Of a stretch of DNA of 64,000 nucleotides, positions 25,306 to 39,000 are shown one piece after another (position 1 is the first letter of the stretch; each line of letters starts with the position of its first letter). The notes below the pieces were generated by a model that was not told where the DNA came from, did no database searches, and saw only the letters and a list, made by a program, of their open reading frames with translations. Location of the stretch: the NCBI RefSeq assembly GCF_033807715.1, contig NC_084599.1, positions 28,680,125 through 28,744,124 of the forward strand, written 5' to 3'. The DNA is from Cololabis saira. Its lineage: Eukaryota > Chordata > Actinopteri > Beloniformes > Belonidae. Both the position numbers and the translations under genes were made by a program.

Positions 25306-26749
25306 GAATGGTTTCAGAAGCTACAAAGCAATCTTACTTGGACAGTTTCAAGCCTTGTTTTCAGAAGTGTGTTTATTCTGCAGACTGACTGACTCATTGT
25401 TTTCTTTGAAACATTTTAAGAGTCTTGAATTTGTTAGTGTGTGTTTTTTTTTTTTATTAAAGTTATGAAGTCTGACCAACAATTTAACACATTTAAGTGG
25501 AAAATTCTCCAAAAAAGGCATATTCAGAGTAATTTCATTTTTGAATGTATTGTGATCCAATCGTTGCAGTTATTTGTACACTGGCCCGTGAAGAAAATAT
25601 TGTGTGCAAATTAACCATACCTCTTATTAACTGTAAATATATGCTTTTCAAGTTCTCATCCACAGTAACAATTCCTAATTTGGGGCACTTTATATTAAAA
25701 ATGTATTATTTACTTTTTCTGTGAAAGTGTTTGATTTAACAGTCAAGGGCTTAAGTTACACAGGGCACAAACTGAATTTATTATTTTTTTTCTTTTTAAG
25801 CATTTGATTAGATTTTGTTTAAATATGTTTTTTTTGTTTTTTTTGCTCAATTTTATGTCTTAGTCTCCTCAGCTTTACTGATCAACAAACTACATATCAG
25901 GATTTAACAATCCTTGCACAAATGTGTTATACGTCTTATAATTTTGAATGAATCATTTCAGGGTTTTTTTCCCCTTTAATTTATACCATGTGTTTCCTGA
26001 GCTGAATATGCAGCTGCCACACTGGTTTGTTATTGTTGTTCTCAGCCAACAGAACAAACTTGTGCCCATCTCTTATGGCAGCTACATAAATAATTGATTT
26101 GTGTGGCCATTATTATGTTGGTGTATCTTATTCTTCATGAAAAAAAGCACACTAGTCTACACCAACAATTAATGCTGCATATGATCTTATATACATGTAA
26201 CTATTGGCTTTAACGCTCTTAAATTTCCTTTTCACTTGAACAAAACTATGAAGGATCAAATTTTCATGACTGTTGACTTGTTTTTTACTTTTTTCCCACT
26301 CTCCATTTTCTGCACTTTTTAAAATGATGTTTAACAGCTATTCTTTGTTATTAATCAGTCATGTGTTTAGTATATTGTGTTTATCTGAAATGATAACTTT
26401 CCACTTCAAAACTCTCCTTAACTTGCCTTAGTGTGTCTTGCTTTTCCTGTACTGGTGAAAGCACATTATTTGATGAAGTGCAATACAATGAAAACTGCTG
26501 TTGTCACAAGGGGAATGTACACCTATGTGCAATTTTATGTGTTTCCTTTATTAAAGGGGTATTATATTTTAAAAATGGTATTCTGGTTGTGTTTTTTTAT
26601 CTGTTAAATGAAATGATTTTAGGACACCCTAGTCTCCTTAAGTACAGCTGTTTTGGCCCAAAAGCCTTGAATTGAAAAAGGTTGAACTGTTTTCGCCCAT
26701 TTTGCTCTTATTTTCATGTTGCTTATATAGGAACTTGACGATAAATGAC

Positions 26750-26765
26750 AATAAAATGAAATAAA
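26750..26765 (+). terminator. Paired polyadenylation signals, probable klhl26 3' end
   Basis: Two overlapping-range AATAAA hexamers at 26750-26755 and 26760-26765 end an AT-rich 1.6 kb stretch after the klhl26 stop. Weaker ATTAAA sites occur earlier (about 25456), so shorter transcripts are possible. Confidence 0.55.
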
Positions 26766-28490
26766 CCAAGAGATGTTATAGAGACATTATGGTAAAGCAT
26801 CTGGTTAACTTTTTTTTTTGTCCCTAATTTTTTAACATCTCTAAGTGTCAAGTGGCTGGGATTTGATTTATATACATTTTCTTGCAATTTGGACAGTCTT
26901 TTGGCTTTATGTATAATCAGAACATAATTTTTTTTTATTGTTTTCGTGTTCAAATAGCACTAATGAAACATGGAATCATGGTAGGGACCTTGCAGGAATG
27001 GAGGGACATTTTTATTAAAATTATACATAAATGGAAAGATGAATACACAGGAAAGTAAGTACGTGCTAAGAGTAAGATGTGCAAAAGATTACCGTAAATG
27101 CTTTGCATGGTGGTCGGAAATAAAAAGAGAAACAAAAGAGCTAAAATTGTGTTTCTATTAAAAGATTGATTTTTTTTAATTGAAAAAGTCAGTCAGAGGC
27201 TAAATTATATACGTGGGTCTGGAATCTACTTAAAAAGCAATAAAAGAAAAATCTACATCCAGTTGTTCTCAGATCTTGAGGTTACACCATCACAGAGATG
27301 TGGGTCATACGAGTGAAACAACTCTGATCTAACCAGGAGTAAACCACTGAGAGTTTTATAAACCAGTAAAATTATGTTAAAATAGGTTCTGGAAGAAAGG
27401 GTTAGCTGGACTTTAGAATAAAAAAAGTATGCCCTCCCACTGGTTATTGGTTGGTTGAAGACAGAAAAGGTTTTACTCTGGAAATGGTTTTAGGTGATAA
27501 AATGCACGTCTTTTGAAAGGTATGATGTTAGTCCTGATACCAAGATAAGAATGAAAAATTACTCCTAAGTTGTTTTTTTTTTTTGTATTTTTTTCCAGTG
27601 TTACGCTTTTTACTTTTGCTTTGTGTTTGTTGCTTTTGATTGTCAGGGACAATGATCAAGATCTTAGTTTTATCCTAACTGAAATGTGCCTCAACAGAAT
27701 ATACTATTTTTTATTTTATTTTCTTTCTCCTTTAATAAAAACAATTCTTTTTAACCCGATGGCCCTTCCTTAGTCTGAAAGGGGAATTTGATCAGTGTAT
27801 CAACTTGCAGTATCCTGTTTTCCAAAAAGGATTGATTAAATATTTAAGAGTGTATTTTTCATCTTCATTACTTTTTTATGGCCAAAGTCATTGTGAATGT
27901 TAAAACAGCAAAATAATAGATAAAATAAAGTAAAAGTACTATGTTCATAAACTGTAAAATAATGATTCCATTAGTGTAACTAGGGTGAAAAGCACAGAAC
28001 TTGCACATCAACAGAGAAAGAGAGGAGAGGGTGTCATGGGAATCCATGTTTCAAAAGACTGCACATGGAGGGCAAACATAAGAAGGGAATTAGAAAAGTC
28101 AGCCGGTCACAAACAGCTGCTGATTTCATTCGAGGCTTTGCTCCACTGAGCATTCTTGCTCGTGGGGTTCTGGTGGGGTAAGACAACAGCACAGTAAGCA
28201 TCCTGTCATAAAATATGCCTAGAAGACCAAAAACACACACGGTCCGCCTTTGAAAGAGTTCCTGTGGTCTGCAAAAGGCTTTCTTCTGCTGAGAGGATTT
28301 ATTTTACCCTATAAACTTCGGTGTTCCCCAGGGAAAAGAGACGGATCCATCAAAGCACTTGCTGCAAGACTGATGAGCAGTTTTGTTGTTTTTTTTAGTT
28401 TTTTTTTTTACCACAGTCATTACTGAATCAAACACCTTATAAAATATATTACTCAACTATGATTACTTTTAAATATAATATTTCTTCATC
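26766..28490. other. Intergenic stretch, possible decayed LINE, no gene seen
   Basis: The sequence is AT-rich with no open frame I trust and no clear terminal repeats. The part at about 27230-27780 has the feel of degraded minus-strand LINE sequence, but I cannot align it to any motif. Confidence 0.4.
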
Positions 28491-29095
28491 TATTTTTTTT
28501 TTACAATATCCAGAACTGATCCAGAACGCTGCCGGCAGAGTCCTTACAAACACCAGGAAACTGGACCATATTACACCGGTCATGAAATCACTACACTGGC
28601 TTCCAGTGAGTCAAAGGATAGAGTTTAAAATCTTACTGCTGGTCTACAAAGCACTGAATGGTTTTGGACCAAAATACATGGTTGATCTGTTAGTTCCTAT
28701 GAAGCTCCCAGACCCCTGAGGTTGATCTGGATCTGGTTTGTTGTGGTTCCCAAGAACCAGAACCAAGCAAGGTGAGGCAGCGTTCAGTTATTCTGCTCCT
28801 CACCGGTGGAACAAACTTCCTGTAGACCTGAGGTCTGCTCCAACTGTCAGCTCCTTTAAATCAGGCCTAAAAACATTACTGTTATTGAAGCGTACTTTTA
28901 AATTAAATACTTACCTGCTGTACTCTACTGCCCTTATTTTTAACAACTTGTGATTTTTATTATTTAACCTCTTTTCTTATCATTTTATTTATTTACTGAT
29001 TAATTGTCTTGCCGCTTTTAATGTTGATGTAAAGCACTTTGAATTACCTTGTGTTGAATTGTGCTATACAAATAAAATGGCCTTGCCTTGCCTAA
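28490..29095 (+). mobile_element. L2-like LINE 3' fragment
   Basis: The frame from about 28515 reads ELIQNAAGRVLTNTRKLDHI and LHWLPVSQRIEFKILLLVYK, homologous to the C-terminus of the LINE at 11800. It then stops, and the remainder (SYSAPHRWNKLPVDLRSAPT) is in another frame. The tail TGTGCTATACAAATAAAATG followed by TGCCT repeats is the L2-type 3' end. Confidence 0.82.
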
Positions 29096-29275
29096 TATTT
29101 TTTACTATCGTGAACCAATACTGTGCTATTTACTGATTTGCCATTGTTAATTTTTTGTGGTGCACACGATGGAAGCAATGTACATGTATTGCCTTTTCAC
29201 AATTTGCCCTTTCAGATCCATTTCAACAGTGTTTCTTAGGTGGTTGTTGCTTAGTTGTTGTTTAAACAGGTATTA

Positions 29276-29422
29276 AGGCTGATTTATGGTTCCGCGTTAC
29301 ACCAACGCAGAGCCTACGGCATAGGGTACCGCGGCGGTGCGCGTCGCCACGTTATCCTACGCCGTAGGCTACGGCGTAGGCTCTGCGTCGATTTAACGCG
29401 GAACCATAAATCAGGCTCTATG
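29276..29422. mobile_element. Palindromic MITE (second copy of the 19092 family)
   Basis: The ends AGGCTGATTTATGGTTCCGC and GCGGAACCATAAATCAGGCT are almost perfect inverted repeats around a CG-rich core (GCCGTAGGCTACGGCGTAGG). It lies immediately left of the hAT element at 29439. Confidence 0.88.
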
Positions 29423-29438
29423 CAACAACAACTGTGAG

Positions 29439-29990
29439 CAGGGGTATTCAACTAGATTCGGCCGGGGGCCACATCTGCAAAAGGACTGTATGGAGAGGGC
29501 CGCACAATTTGAAAATGTGGGGGTTTTCAAAATGTATATGCACTCAAAGACGAAGACTTATGTAAATATAATACATTTGTATTATACATTTGAATATATC
29601 TAGTTTACATATGAATTATGTATTAATTGTCTCCAGATTTAGTAATTGTGAATGTTAAATATAATATTCAGATAAAGAAATATTTTGAATGCAAGTTCAT
29701 TTTGAAACCATGCATTGTGCAAACTTAATGAAATTGATATTGACCTACTTTTAATAAAACACGCCATAATTACAAAGCACCACTTTCCACCAAGATTTCC
29801 TTATTTGAATATTATATTAGGCATTGAGCGCAACCATTTTAGTCCATAGTAGCCAGTTATAAAAATATCATTAAAAAAAAAAAAAAAAAACTTTCAACAA
29901 ACACCCCTTTTTTTGAAATATGATCAGGGTCCACATAAAAGCTCCTGGCGGGCCGCATGTGGCCCGCGGGCCGCCAATTGAATATCCCTG
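29439..29990 (+). mobile_element. Non-autonomous hAT element with perfect 8-bp TSD, next to crtc1 promoter
   Basis: The ends CAGGGGTATTCAA and TTGAATATCCCTG are flanked by ACTGTGAG at 29431-29438 and 29991-29998. It contains the GGCCGCATGTGGCCCGCGGG core and a poly-A/T tract. The first bases of this window are an inverted partial copy of it. Its right edge is only 108 bp from the crtc1 ATG. Confidence 0.94.
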
Positions 29991-30033
29991 ACTGTGAGGA
30001 TTCTTGAACCGCAGGCGCGTTGGCCGTGCGTGA

Positions 30034-30041
30034 TGACGTCA
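30034..30041. promoter_or_regulatory. Perfect palindromic cAMP-response element upstream of crtc1
   Basis: TGACGTCA lies 58 bp before the crtc1 start codon in GC-rich sequence, the expected position of a proximal promoter. CREB binds this octamer and CRTC proteins are CREB coactivators, so feedback is conceivable. Occupancy cannot be judged from sequence. Confidence 0.6.
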
Positions 30042-30098
30042 GCAGCAGGCCCTGGCGCTGCGGGCAGCGTAACATTCCATTGAGAAGAAGGGGGAAAG

Positions 30099-31988
30099 AT
30101 GGCGTCCTCGAATAATCCTCGCAAATTTAGCGAAAAAATTGCTTTGCATAATCAAAAACAGGCGGAAGAGACCGCCGCATTCGAAGAAGTGATGAAAGAC
30201 CTGAATATAACCAGAGCTGCGCGGGTAAGACCTCTGCACCGCGGCTGTTTACACTTCATTTCATCGCTGTGTGCAGTGAACGGAGCGCTGCGGAGATGCG
30301 TTAGAAAGACGTTGCCAGCTGGAGTTCGATCCAACGTCCGCGGGTGAATCAGTGTAACATCACCGCGTCATGTTTCCACGCCTGTTTAAAACATTACAGC
30401 ACCCAGGTACAACATGCGACTCTGGTGTGGGGTTAATTAGCCCAGCTAGCTCGGTGGAGGGTGCACCTGCTCCGGCTGACTCGGACACTCGGGGCTGGTT
30501 TTCCAGCAGAATTGGTGCATGACAACATGCTGCGTTGGTTAGCTGCTAGACACTAAATTGGAGCACTGACTGGCATCCCTGAGAGGGCGAAGGGAGGCTC
30601 GGCTAGCCAATCAGATGTTCACCAGCTCAGCTGCTTGTGCAGCTCCCCGAAACTCCCCAAAACTACCCACACCCCCAAACTACCTACACCCCAAACTACC
30701 TACACCCCCAAACTACCTACACTACCAGCAGCAGCTGTGTGTGTTGATGCCATATATATGTGGATCTGTACACATGAGATGCATATGTGTATATCTTTAT
30801 ATATATTACACATATATGTATATCTTTACACATGACATACATATATATGTATATCTTTATATATATTACACATATGTATATCTTTATATATATTACACAT
30901 ATATATGTATATCTTTACACATGACATACATATGTATGTATATCTTTATATATATTACACATATATATGTGGATCTTTACACATGACATGCATATGTGTA
31001 TATCTTTATATATATTACACATATATATGTATATCTTTACACATGACATACATATATATGTATATCTTTATATATATTACACATATGTATATCTTTATAT
31101 ATATTACACATATGTATATCTTTACACATGACATACATTTGTATGTATATCTTTATATATATTACACATATATATATGTGTATCTCATCATATGTGTATA
31201 TCTTTTTAATATTACATACATATATGTATATCTTTATATATTACACACAAATATATGTATATCTTTACACATAACATACGTTTATATCTCTATATCTCTC
31301 ACTCTCATTTTTATATATATATATATATATATTTTTTTTTTTTTATATATATATATATATTTTTTTTATATATATATATATATACCAAAAAAAACTACCT
31401 TTCCCACATACCAAATCAGCAAAAGCAGTGTCTGTGTATATGTTGATACTAGGGCTGTGCGATTAATCGATTTTAAATCTAAATCGGATTTATTAATCAA
31501 GACGATGTTAAAAAAAAGGAAAATCGATTTTCCTTTTTTGCAGCTGGCTGCATTACAAACAGAGCTCGTCTAGTCATCTTTGTTTGGTCAAGAAAATTGT
31601 AAATGTTGTCACTTTACTAAACCCAAGGAGGATTTACAGTATCTTTCAATTGCACTTCATTCCCAATAGGGAAATTTGTTTGCTATTTTTCTTTCAAAAT
31701 AAAGATAAAATATTTGAAACAATTTATTCCATTGTCTTTTGTAGTTTTTTTTCAGAGAAAAAAAATCGGGATTTTATTTTTGTCCAAAATCGCCCAGCCC
31801 TAGTTGATACCATATATATAATCTTTACACATAACATACATATGTATATCTTTTTAATATAACATACATATATAGGTATATCTTTATATATTACACATAT
31901 ATATGTATATTTTTATATATACACACACATATATGTATATCTTTACACATAACATACATATGTTTATATCTTTATACATCGCTCTCTC

Positions 31989-32041
<53 letters not shown>

Positions 32042-33049
32042 TGTGTGTGTGTGTATTTTAATTGGCAACCTTTACACAACAAAACTAGTGTTAATGTCAT
32101 CAAAGTTCCCTTTTCTTTGTCATCTGTCATTTACACTAAATCTGTTGTGATCATTTAAAACAAATGAAATACTCCATGGATGTTAGTTTATAAGTCCATA
32201 TAATGCAAATATGGTCAATCTTAAAATTAAAATATTCGCAGCTGTTACTATGGTTGTTTTAAGCCATATGTCATGTTTTTGCTGCAGTGCAGTTGACACT
32301 TTTTTTTCTCTTATACAATTTATCTGTTTTTCTAATTAAGATTTGAAGAAGAAATAATTTCACTGCAGCGAGCTAAAACATCCTGGAATAATTAGAATAA
32401 TAAATCATGATATAGCAAAAATATAACTTTTACTCCTTAAGCCGGGCATACACTGTGCGATTATCGGCTCGTTTTGAGCCGATTTTCCAGTCGTGTGACT
32501 TTTTTTTTGATCGGGCCCGATTTCGACCCAATCGTTGCTCGTGCCTCATGCAGTGTTCCTGGGGTAACGACGAGAGATTAACACCTCACGACGAGCTCCC
32601 GATCACAAATCATGAGGAAGAAAATCAAGCGTGTTTGAAATCGTGGTCGCTCCTCGTGAAGTATCGCACAGTTGAAGCAGTGCTGCGACACGATTTGCCT
32701 CATCCTTTCGCAGAGAGCATGCGCAATCTCTGATGTCACGTCAAAAACTATTATTTGTAGTTTAAGTGTTGCAAATTCACATTACAAATCATGTTTTAAT
32801 AGCAAAAAAAAGACCGCATTTCCACATACGGTGCGGGTCGCCGCGTACCCGGCGACGTAGGCTCGTAGCCATAAATCAGCCTTTAGTGTGTGCGCTGTCT
32901 GCTGTTCGGAACAACTCCTTGTTCTCTTCTCATTTTGCTGGGATGTCGGTCCCTCCGCCGAGACACAACTTTTGCGGTATGCGTTCTTTGTTGTGTCTAA
33001 AAATGATGCGCAGTGCCCACCCAATCAGAAACGGTACAGATATTTTGGG

Positions 33050-33092
<43 letters not shown>

Positions 33093-36000
33093 ATAAAATT
33101 ATAAAAAAATAAAGGATCCCCATAACCTTTGATCGTTTGGGTGGACACAGCCCACCCCTGCCCCAAAACCGGCCTCGAGTTCTAGTACACAGAAGTCCGA
33201 CGGGAGGATTATGATCGTATAGTGTGAGCAGACGGGTCGCATCAGAGCATCGGGACGTACAGTGTGAGACCATAAATCGTGGGCTCTGAACTTTTGAACT
33301 CCGCGATCTAGTCGTGCAGTGTGAGATGGGGCAGTCTCAAACGATTTAAAATATCGCACAGTGTATGCCCAGCTTTAACGATACCTATATACCTTTTTGG
33401 TTTTAAGCTTAGTAAATTGTCACCAACAGTCTTGTTCTCTCACTTGGTCACACTTTTGTTTTCTCTTCATCATTACTTTCTTGGGATGTTTAGTAGCCTC
33501 TGCCATGATGTCCACTTCAGCACTGTGAGTTAGATCCATCATTGTTGATGTCTAACATAATGATGTAAAAACATCTGCAGTTATTTGTTTAAATGACAAG
33601 GGCAAGAGCCAAAATTTTGAGTAATTTCTGACAATAGTAGGAATAAGACTGGGAGAGCTGGACAACAATTCCTGAAAGTAACCAAATATTCTATTTAAAC
33701 TGAAAATGATATTTCCACATGAATACTTTGTCATTTGAAAGATTCATTTTCATTACCCGCTTCATCCTGTACAGGGTCACAGGTCTGCTGGAGCATATCC
33801 CAGCTCATTACAGGGGTACATCCTGGGCAGGTTGCCAGTCCAGCACAGGGCCACATATACAGAACCATTCCAAATAATTTGAATATCATGGAAAAGTCGT
33901 TTCATTTACGTAATTCCATTCAAAAAGTTAAACTTTCATTGATTATAGATTCAGGGCCCACAATTTAAGCTATGAGCTTCCAGCTCATAAAACCCACAAA
34001 AACAGGAATTAAAAAAAAAATTTAGACTACTGTGGAGGAAAAAAAAAAAAAATTCTCAGTTTTTGCAGAAGAAAAAAAATTAGGATAACATTTTAAAATC
34101 ATTCAAAATATGGTACTTTAGAAACGATATGCCAATCATCAATACTTGGTTGGGAATCCCTTTGCTGTAGTCACTGCCTCTGTGCAGCGTGGCATTGCCT
34201 GGGAGTTGTGGAAGCCCAGATTTCTGTGATGCTCTCCGTCAGCTCTTTGTTGTTGGGTCTGGTGCCCCTCGTTTTCCTCTTGAGAATACCGCATAGATTC
34301 TCAATGGGTTTATGGTCCGGCAAGTTGGCTGGCCAGTCAAGCACTGTGATGGCATGGGCATCAAACCAGGTTTTGGGGCTTCTGGCGGTATGGGCAGGGG
34401 CCAGGTCCTGTTGGAAGATGAAATGGGTCAGCAGGACCTGGCAGATTTCCTGCCACGTTTTGCCCTTCCACTAGACTAGCCATTGATATGCTTGGACACA
34501 GCACTCTGTGACCAGCCAGCCTCCTTAGCTATGGACATTTGTAGCTTACCCATCCTATGGAGGTTATCAATGATGGTCTTCTGGCCAATTGTGATGTCAA
34601 ACCTGTGCAGGTGCTTTGAGTTAAGTACATGATTAGTGTGTAACACTTAGTTTAAAACATTTATTCCCTGCAAAATTTGGGCAGATTTCTTCCCAGTGCT
34701 CTAATCTTTTGAATTCCTGTTTTTGTGAGTTTTATCAGCTCAGCTGGAAGCCCAAATTATGTAAAAATAAACCAATAAATACTTGAAATTGTTTAAATTG
34801 TGGGCCCTGAATCTGTCATCTATGAAAGTATAATGTTTTGAATGGAATGATGGAAATTACACAACTTTTCCATGATATTCTACTTTTTTGGAAAAGGTCT
34901 GTATATACAGACAGACAGCCATGCACACACACCTATGGGAAATTTAGAATCATCAATCAATCTTTTTGGACTGTGGGAGGAAGCGGGAGTACCTGGACAA
35001 AACCCATGCAAGCACAAGGACAACATGCAACTCTACACAGAAAGACTCCTACCAGCCCTAGGAGTCAAACCAGTGACCTTTTTTCTGTGAGGCAACAGTG
35101 CTAACCACTAAGCCATCGTGCTGCCTTGTGAAAAACTGTTGGATGAAGCTGCAGCATATCAAAAATAAAACTAATACATAATTTGAAAGACGTATTTATT
35201 TTTTATAGGCTGCAGCTTCTCATCCAACAGTTTTTCTTGAGTCACTAACTTCACTGCTACTATAGAGCATATTACAGAGCATTTACATTCTCACAAACTA
35301 AATAAATGTTTTCTTTACAATGTATACTAGGCTAATTTAACAGGCATAGAAAAAATGTTTTTTCCATCCTCTGTGCCGGTCTTTTACAAAGCCATTGCAC
35401 ACTTGGCAAGCCAATATATGAACTGTTATGTTCATATGACATTATGATGTGAGAAAACTTTGACTGTCTAAGAACATTAGTGTCCAGTCTACTGTCCAGT
35501 CACGTGCGACAGGAAAGTGCCACACACATTCTGGCATTTTCCGTCACTTTCGCTGTGTGGATGAAACTCGAGTAACATAAACTGAAAGCTGATCAACAAC
35601 AGAAGGACTTAATGCCATTAATGGTATGCATCTCATGTCTGGAAGGAGATTTGGTTACTGGGCCAAACTAGTGAGATTGTCATTGGCAAAATGTTTTTTG
35701 GAAAAGCCCTAGGGCGTCATTCAAACATGACACCATCATTTTCACAGGCATGTCTGAATATGCCTGAGGAACATGTGGAGAATGAAACCATCATCTGAAT
35801 GACTCAGTGGGATTGCTATGCTTTTGCTTTTTAAAAAAAAATGTGTTTGTTTGATATTAGTACTCTTATGTAGTCATTATAGGAAACAAAAGACTAGTTT
35901 GATAGCAAGCGATATCAAGTTCTTTACACTTTAATATGGCTTAGTCATCACTTTTTTTTGTGGATCCATTCAACTCAATGAACAGGTCTCTGTGAATGAC

Positions 36001-39000
36001 AGTGGTGAAGCTATATTTAGCTCAGCAGCTTTTTTATTTTTACCTTTACACTCGAGCTAATGGTTTTATTGATCTTCATTATTCTGGCAGCTGCTCCTTC
36101 AGTTTTATCTCTGGGTTGTGATCTCTCCTGTATCACCTTTTCCAGTGCTTTTCCCTGCCCGTTGCACTTCACGTCCTGTTTTTGCAATTCCGTAAAAGCA
36201 TACTCTAATATCCTAGCATGTTCCTCAATTCAAACAGTTTTAAATGTTACTGAAAGTGGACCATTATTCTTTATTTTTTGTATTACGCTGCTTAATTATG
36301 TGTAATCATTTTAAAATCCATTGTAGTGAATGTGGGTGAAATAGAAGCTGGCTTTCTTCCCACTTGGTCTCTCTAGTTCTCTCTAGTGCCTGCGTTTACA
36401 TGCAGTCAATAACCCCTTTTAAAACTGGAATATTAGCAATAACCCGGTTTTGCAGGGCCATGTAAACACCAATAACCCCTTTGAATAACCGGAATTTGCT
36501 CATATTCCGGTTTTTAAAAACCAGAATATTCGGTCATGTATACGCCTAACCCCCATCAAACGGAACATGGATTTGTTTTCTGCGCATGCTCTGTTCGCAC
36601 GGAATCTTGGTCTATTGAGTCCAGGACGTACTTCTAAACATGGAGAAACGCAAGACCACGCCACACTTTTGGAGTGAAGAGTATCCATCCATCCATCCAT
36701 TGTCCACCGCATTATCCGAGTCCGGGTCGCGGGGGCAGCAGTCGGAGCAGGGATCCCCAGACTTCCCTCTCCCCGGACACTTCCTCCAGCTCTTCCGGGG
36801 GGACTCCCAGGCGTTCCCAGGCCAGCCGAGTGACGTAGTCACTCCAGCGTGTCCTGGGTCTTCCTCGGGGCCTCCTCCCGGTGGGACATGCCCGGAACAC
36901 CTCACGAGGGAGGCGTCCAGGGGGCATCCTATACAGGTGCCCGAGCCACCTCAGCTGGCTCCTCTCGATGTGGAGGAGCAGCGGCTCTACTCCGAGCTCC
37001 TCCCGGGTGACAGAGCTCCTCACCCTATCTCTAAGGGAGCGCCCCGCCACCCTGCAGAGGAAACTCATTTCGGCCGCTTGTATCCGGGATCCCGTTCTTT
37101 CGGTCATGACCCAGAGTTCATGACCATAGGTGAGGGTGGGAACGTAGATCGACCGGTAAACCGAGAGCTTTGCCTTTCGGCTCAGCTCCCTCTTCACCAC
37201 GACGGACCGATACAATGACCGCATTACTGCGGCCGCCGCACCGATCCGCCTGTCGATCTCGCGCTCCGTTCTCCCCTCACTCGTGAACAAGACCCCAAGA
37301 TACTTAAACTCCTCCACCTGAGGCAGGAACTCTCCCCCGACCTGGAGGGTGCAAGCCACCTTTTTCCGGTTGAGAACCATGGCCTCAGACTTAGAGGTGC
37401 TGATTCTCATCCCAGCTGCTTCACACTCGGCTGCAAACCGCCCCAGTGCATGCTGAAGGTCCTGGCTCGAGGGAGCCAACAAGACCACATCATCTGCAAA
37501 AAGCAGAGATGAAATCAAGTGGCTCCCGAACCGTACCCCCTCCGGCCCCTGGCTGCGCCTAGAAATTCTGTCCATAAAAATAATGAACAGAACCGGTGAC
37601 AAAGGGCAGCCCTGCCGGAGTCCAACACGCACCGGGAACAGGTCTGACTTACTGCCGGCAATGCGAGTGAAGAGTGGAGTGAAGAGTAGACTAATCATTT
37701 TATAAATGTAATAAAGGATATGAACATTTTGGCATTTGTATACGGTAGAAAGTACCGGGATAGCGAGATTTACAAGAAGGTGAGCGAAAAGTTGCGCAAA
37801 GCAGCATTTGTTTTGAATTTGGATACAGGAAGAAGCAGCGGAAATGACGGTAATTGTTTCATGATGTTCTCCGCGCGTCACTGGTTTGATCGGGATATCC
37901 CAAATGATTGATTACTATGTATACAGGGATAACCCTGCTTGCTCACGCATGGAAACGGAATATTCCGAATGTTTCAGTAACCGGAATATTAGCAATAATC
38001 GAAATTTGACTGCATGTAAACGTAGTCAGTGCATCCGGAAAGTATTCACAGCGCTTCACCTTTTCCACATTTTGCTATGTTACAGCCTTATTCTTAATTT
38101 GATTAAATTCATTTTTTTCTTCAAAATTATACACACAACACCCCATAATGACAACGTGAAAAAATGTTTTTTTGAGATTTTTGCAAATTTATTAAAAATA
38201 AAAAACAAAAATCATATGTATTCACAGCCTTTGCTCAATACTTTGTTGTTGTTGATTGCTTTGGCAGCAATTACAGCCTCAAATCTTTTTGAATATAACG
38301 CCACAAGCTTGGCACACCCATCTTTGGGCAGTTTTGTCCATTCCTCTTTGCAGCACCTCTCAAGGTTGGATGGGAAGCGTCGGTGCACAGCCATTTTCAG
38401 ATCTCTCCAGAGATGTTCAATGGGATTCAAGTCGGGGCTCTGGCTGGGCCACTCAAGGACATTCACAGAGTTGTCCTGAAGCCACTACTTTGAAATCTTG
38501 GCTGTGTGCTTAGGGTCGTTGTCCTGCTGAAATATGAACCGTCGCCCCAGTCTGAGGTCAAGAGCGCTCTGGAGCAGATTTTAATTCAGGATGTCTCTGT
38601 ACATTGCTGCATTCATCTTTCCCTCTATCCTGACAGTTCATGCTGCTGAAAAACATCCCCACAGCATGATGCTGCCACCACCATGCTTCACTGTAGGGAT
38701 GGTATTGGCCTGGTGATGAGCGGTGCCTGGTTTCCTCCAAACACGACGCCTGCTATTCACACCAAACAGTTCAATCTTCGTCTCATCAGATCAGAGAATT
38801 TTGTTTCTCATGGTCTGGGAGTCCTTCAGGTGCCTTTTGGCAAACTCCAGGCGGGCTGCCATGTGCCTTTTACTAAGGAGTGGCTTCCGTCTGGCCACTC
38901 TACCATACAGGCCTGATTGGTGAATTGCTGCAGAGATGGTTGTCCTTCCGGAAAGTTCTCCTCTCTCCACAGAGGAACGCTGGAGCTCTGACAGGGTGAC

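Larger units (their letters stand above)
36390..38025. mobile_element. TIR element (CTGCGTTTACATGCAGTCAA ends) hosting a Rex3 insertion
   Basis: The left end is CTGCGTTTACATGCAGTCAA and the right end is TTGACTGCATGTAAACGTAG, with AACCGGAATATTAGCAATAA-type sub-terminal repeats near both ends. Removing the Rex3 copy leaves about 640 bp. No transposase is visible. The flanks share only AGTGC/CAGTGC, so the superfamily is left open. Confidence 0.75.

Noticed and set aside
30905..31573. 222-codon ORF rich in Tyr, Ile and His
   Set aside because: It is built entirely from the AT-rich minisatellite and continues into a hAT element. The periodic composition explains the absence of stops.
36640..37218. 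192-codon plus-strand ORF
   Set aside because: It is the shadow of the Rex3 reverse transcriptase on the other strand.
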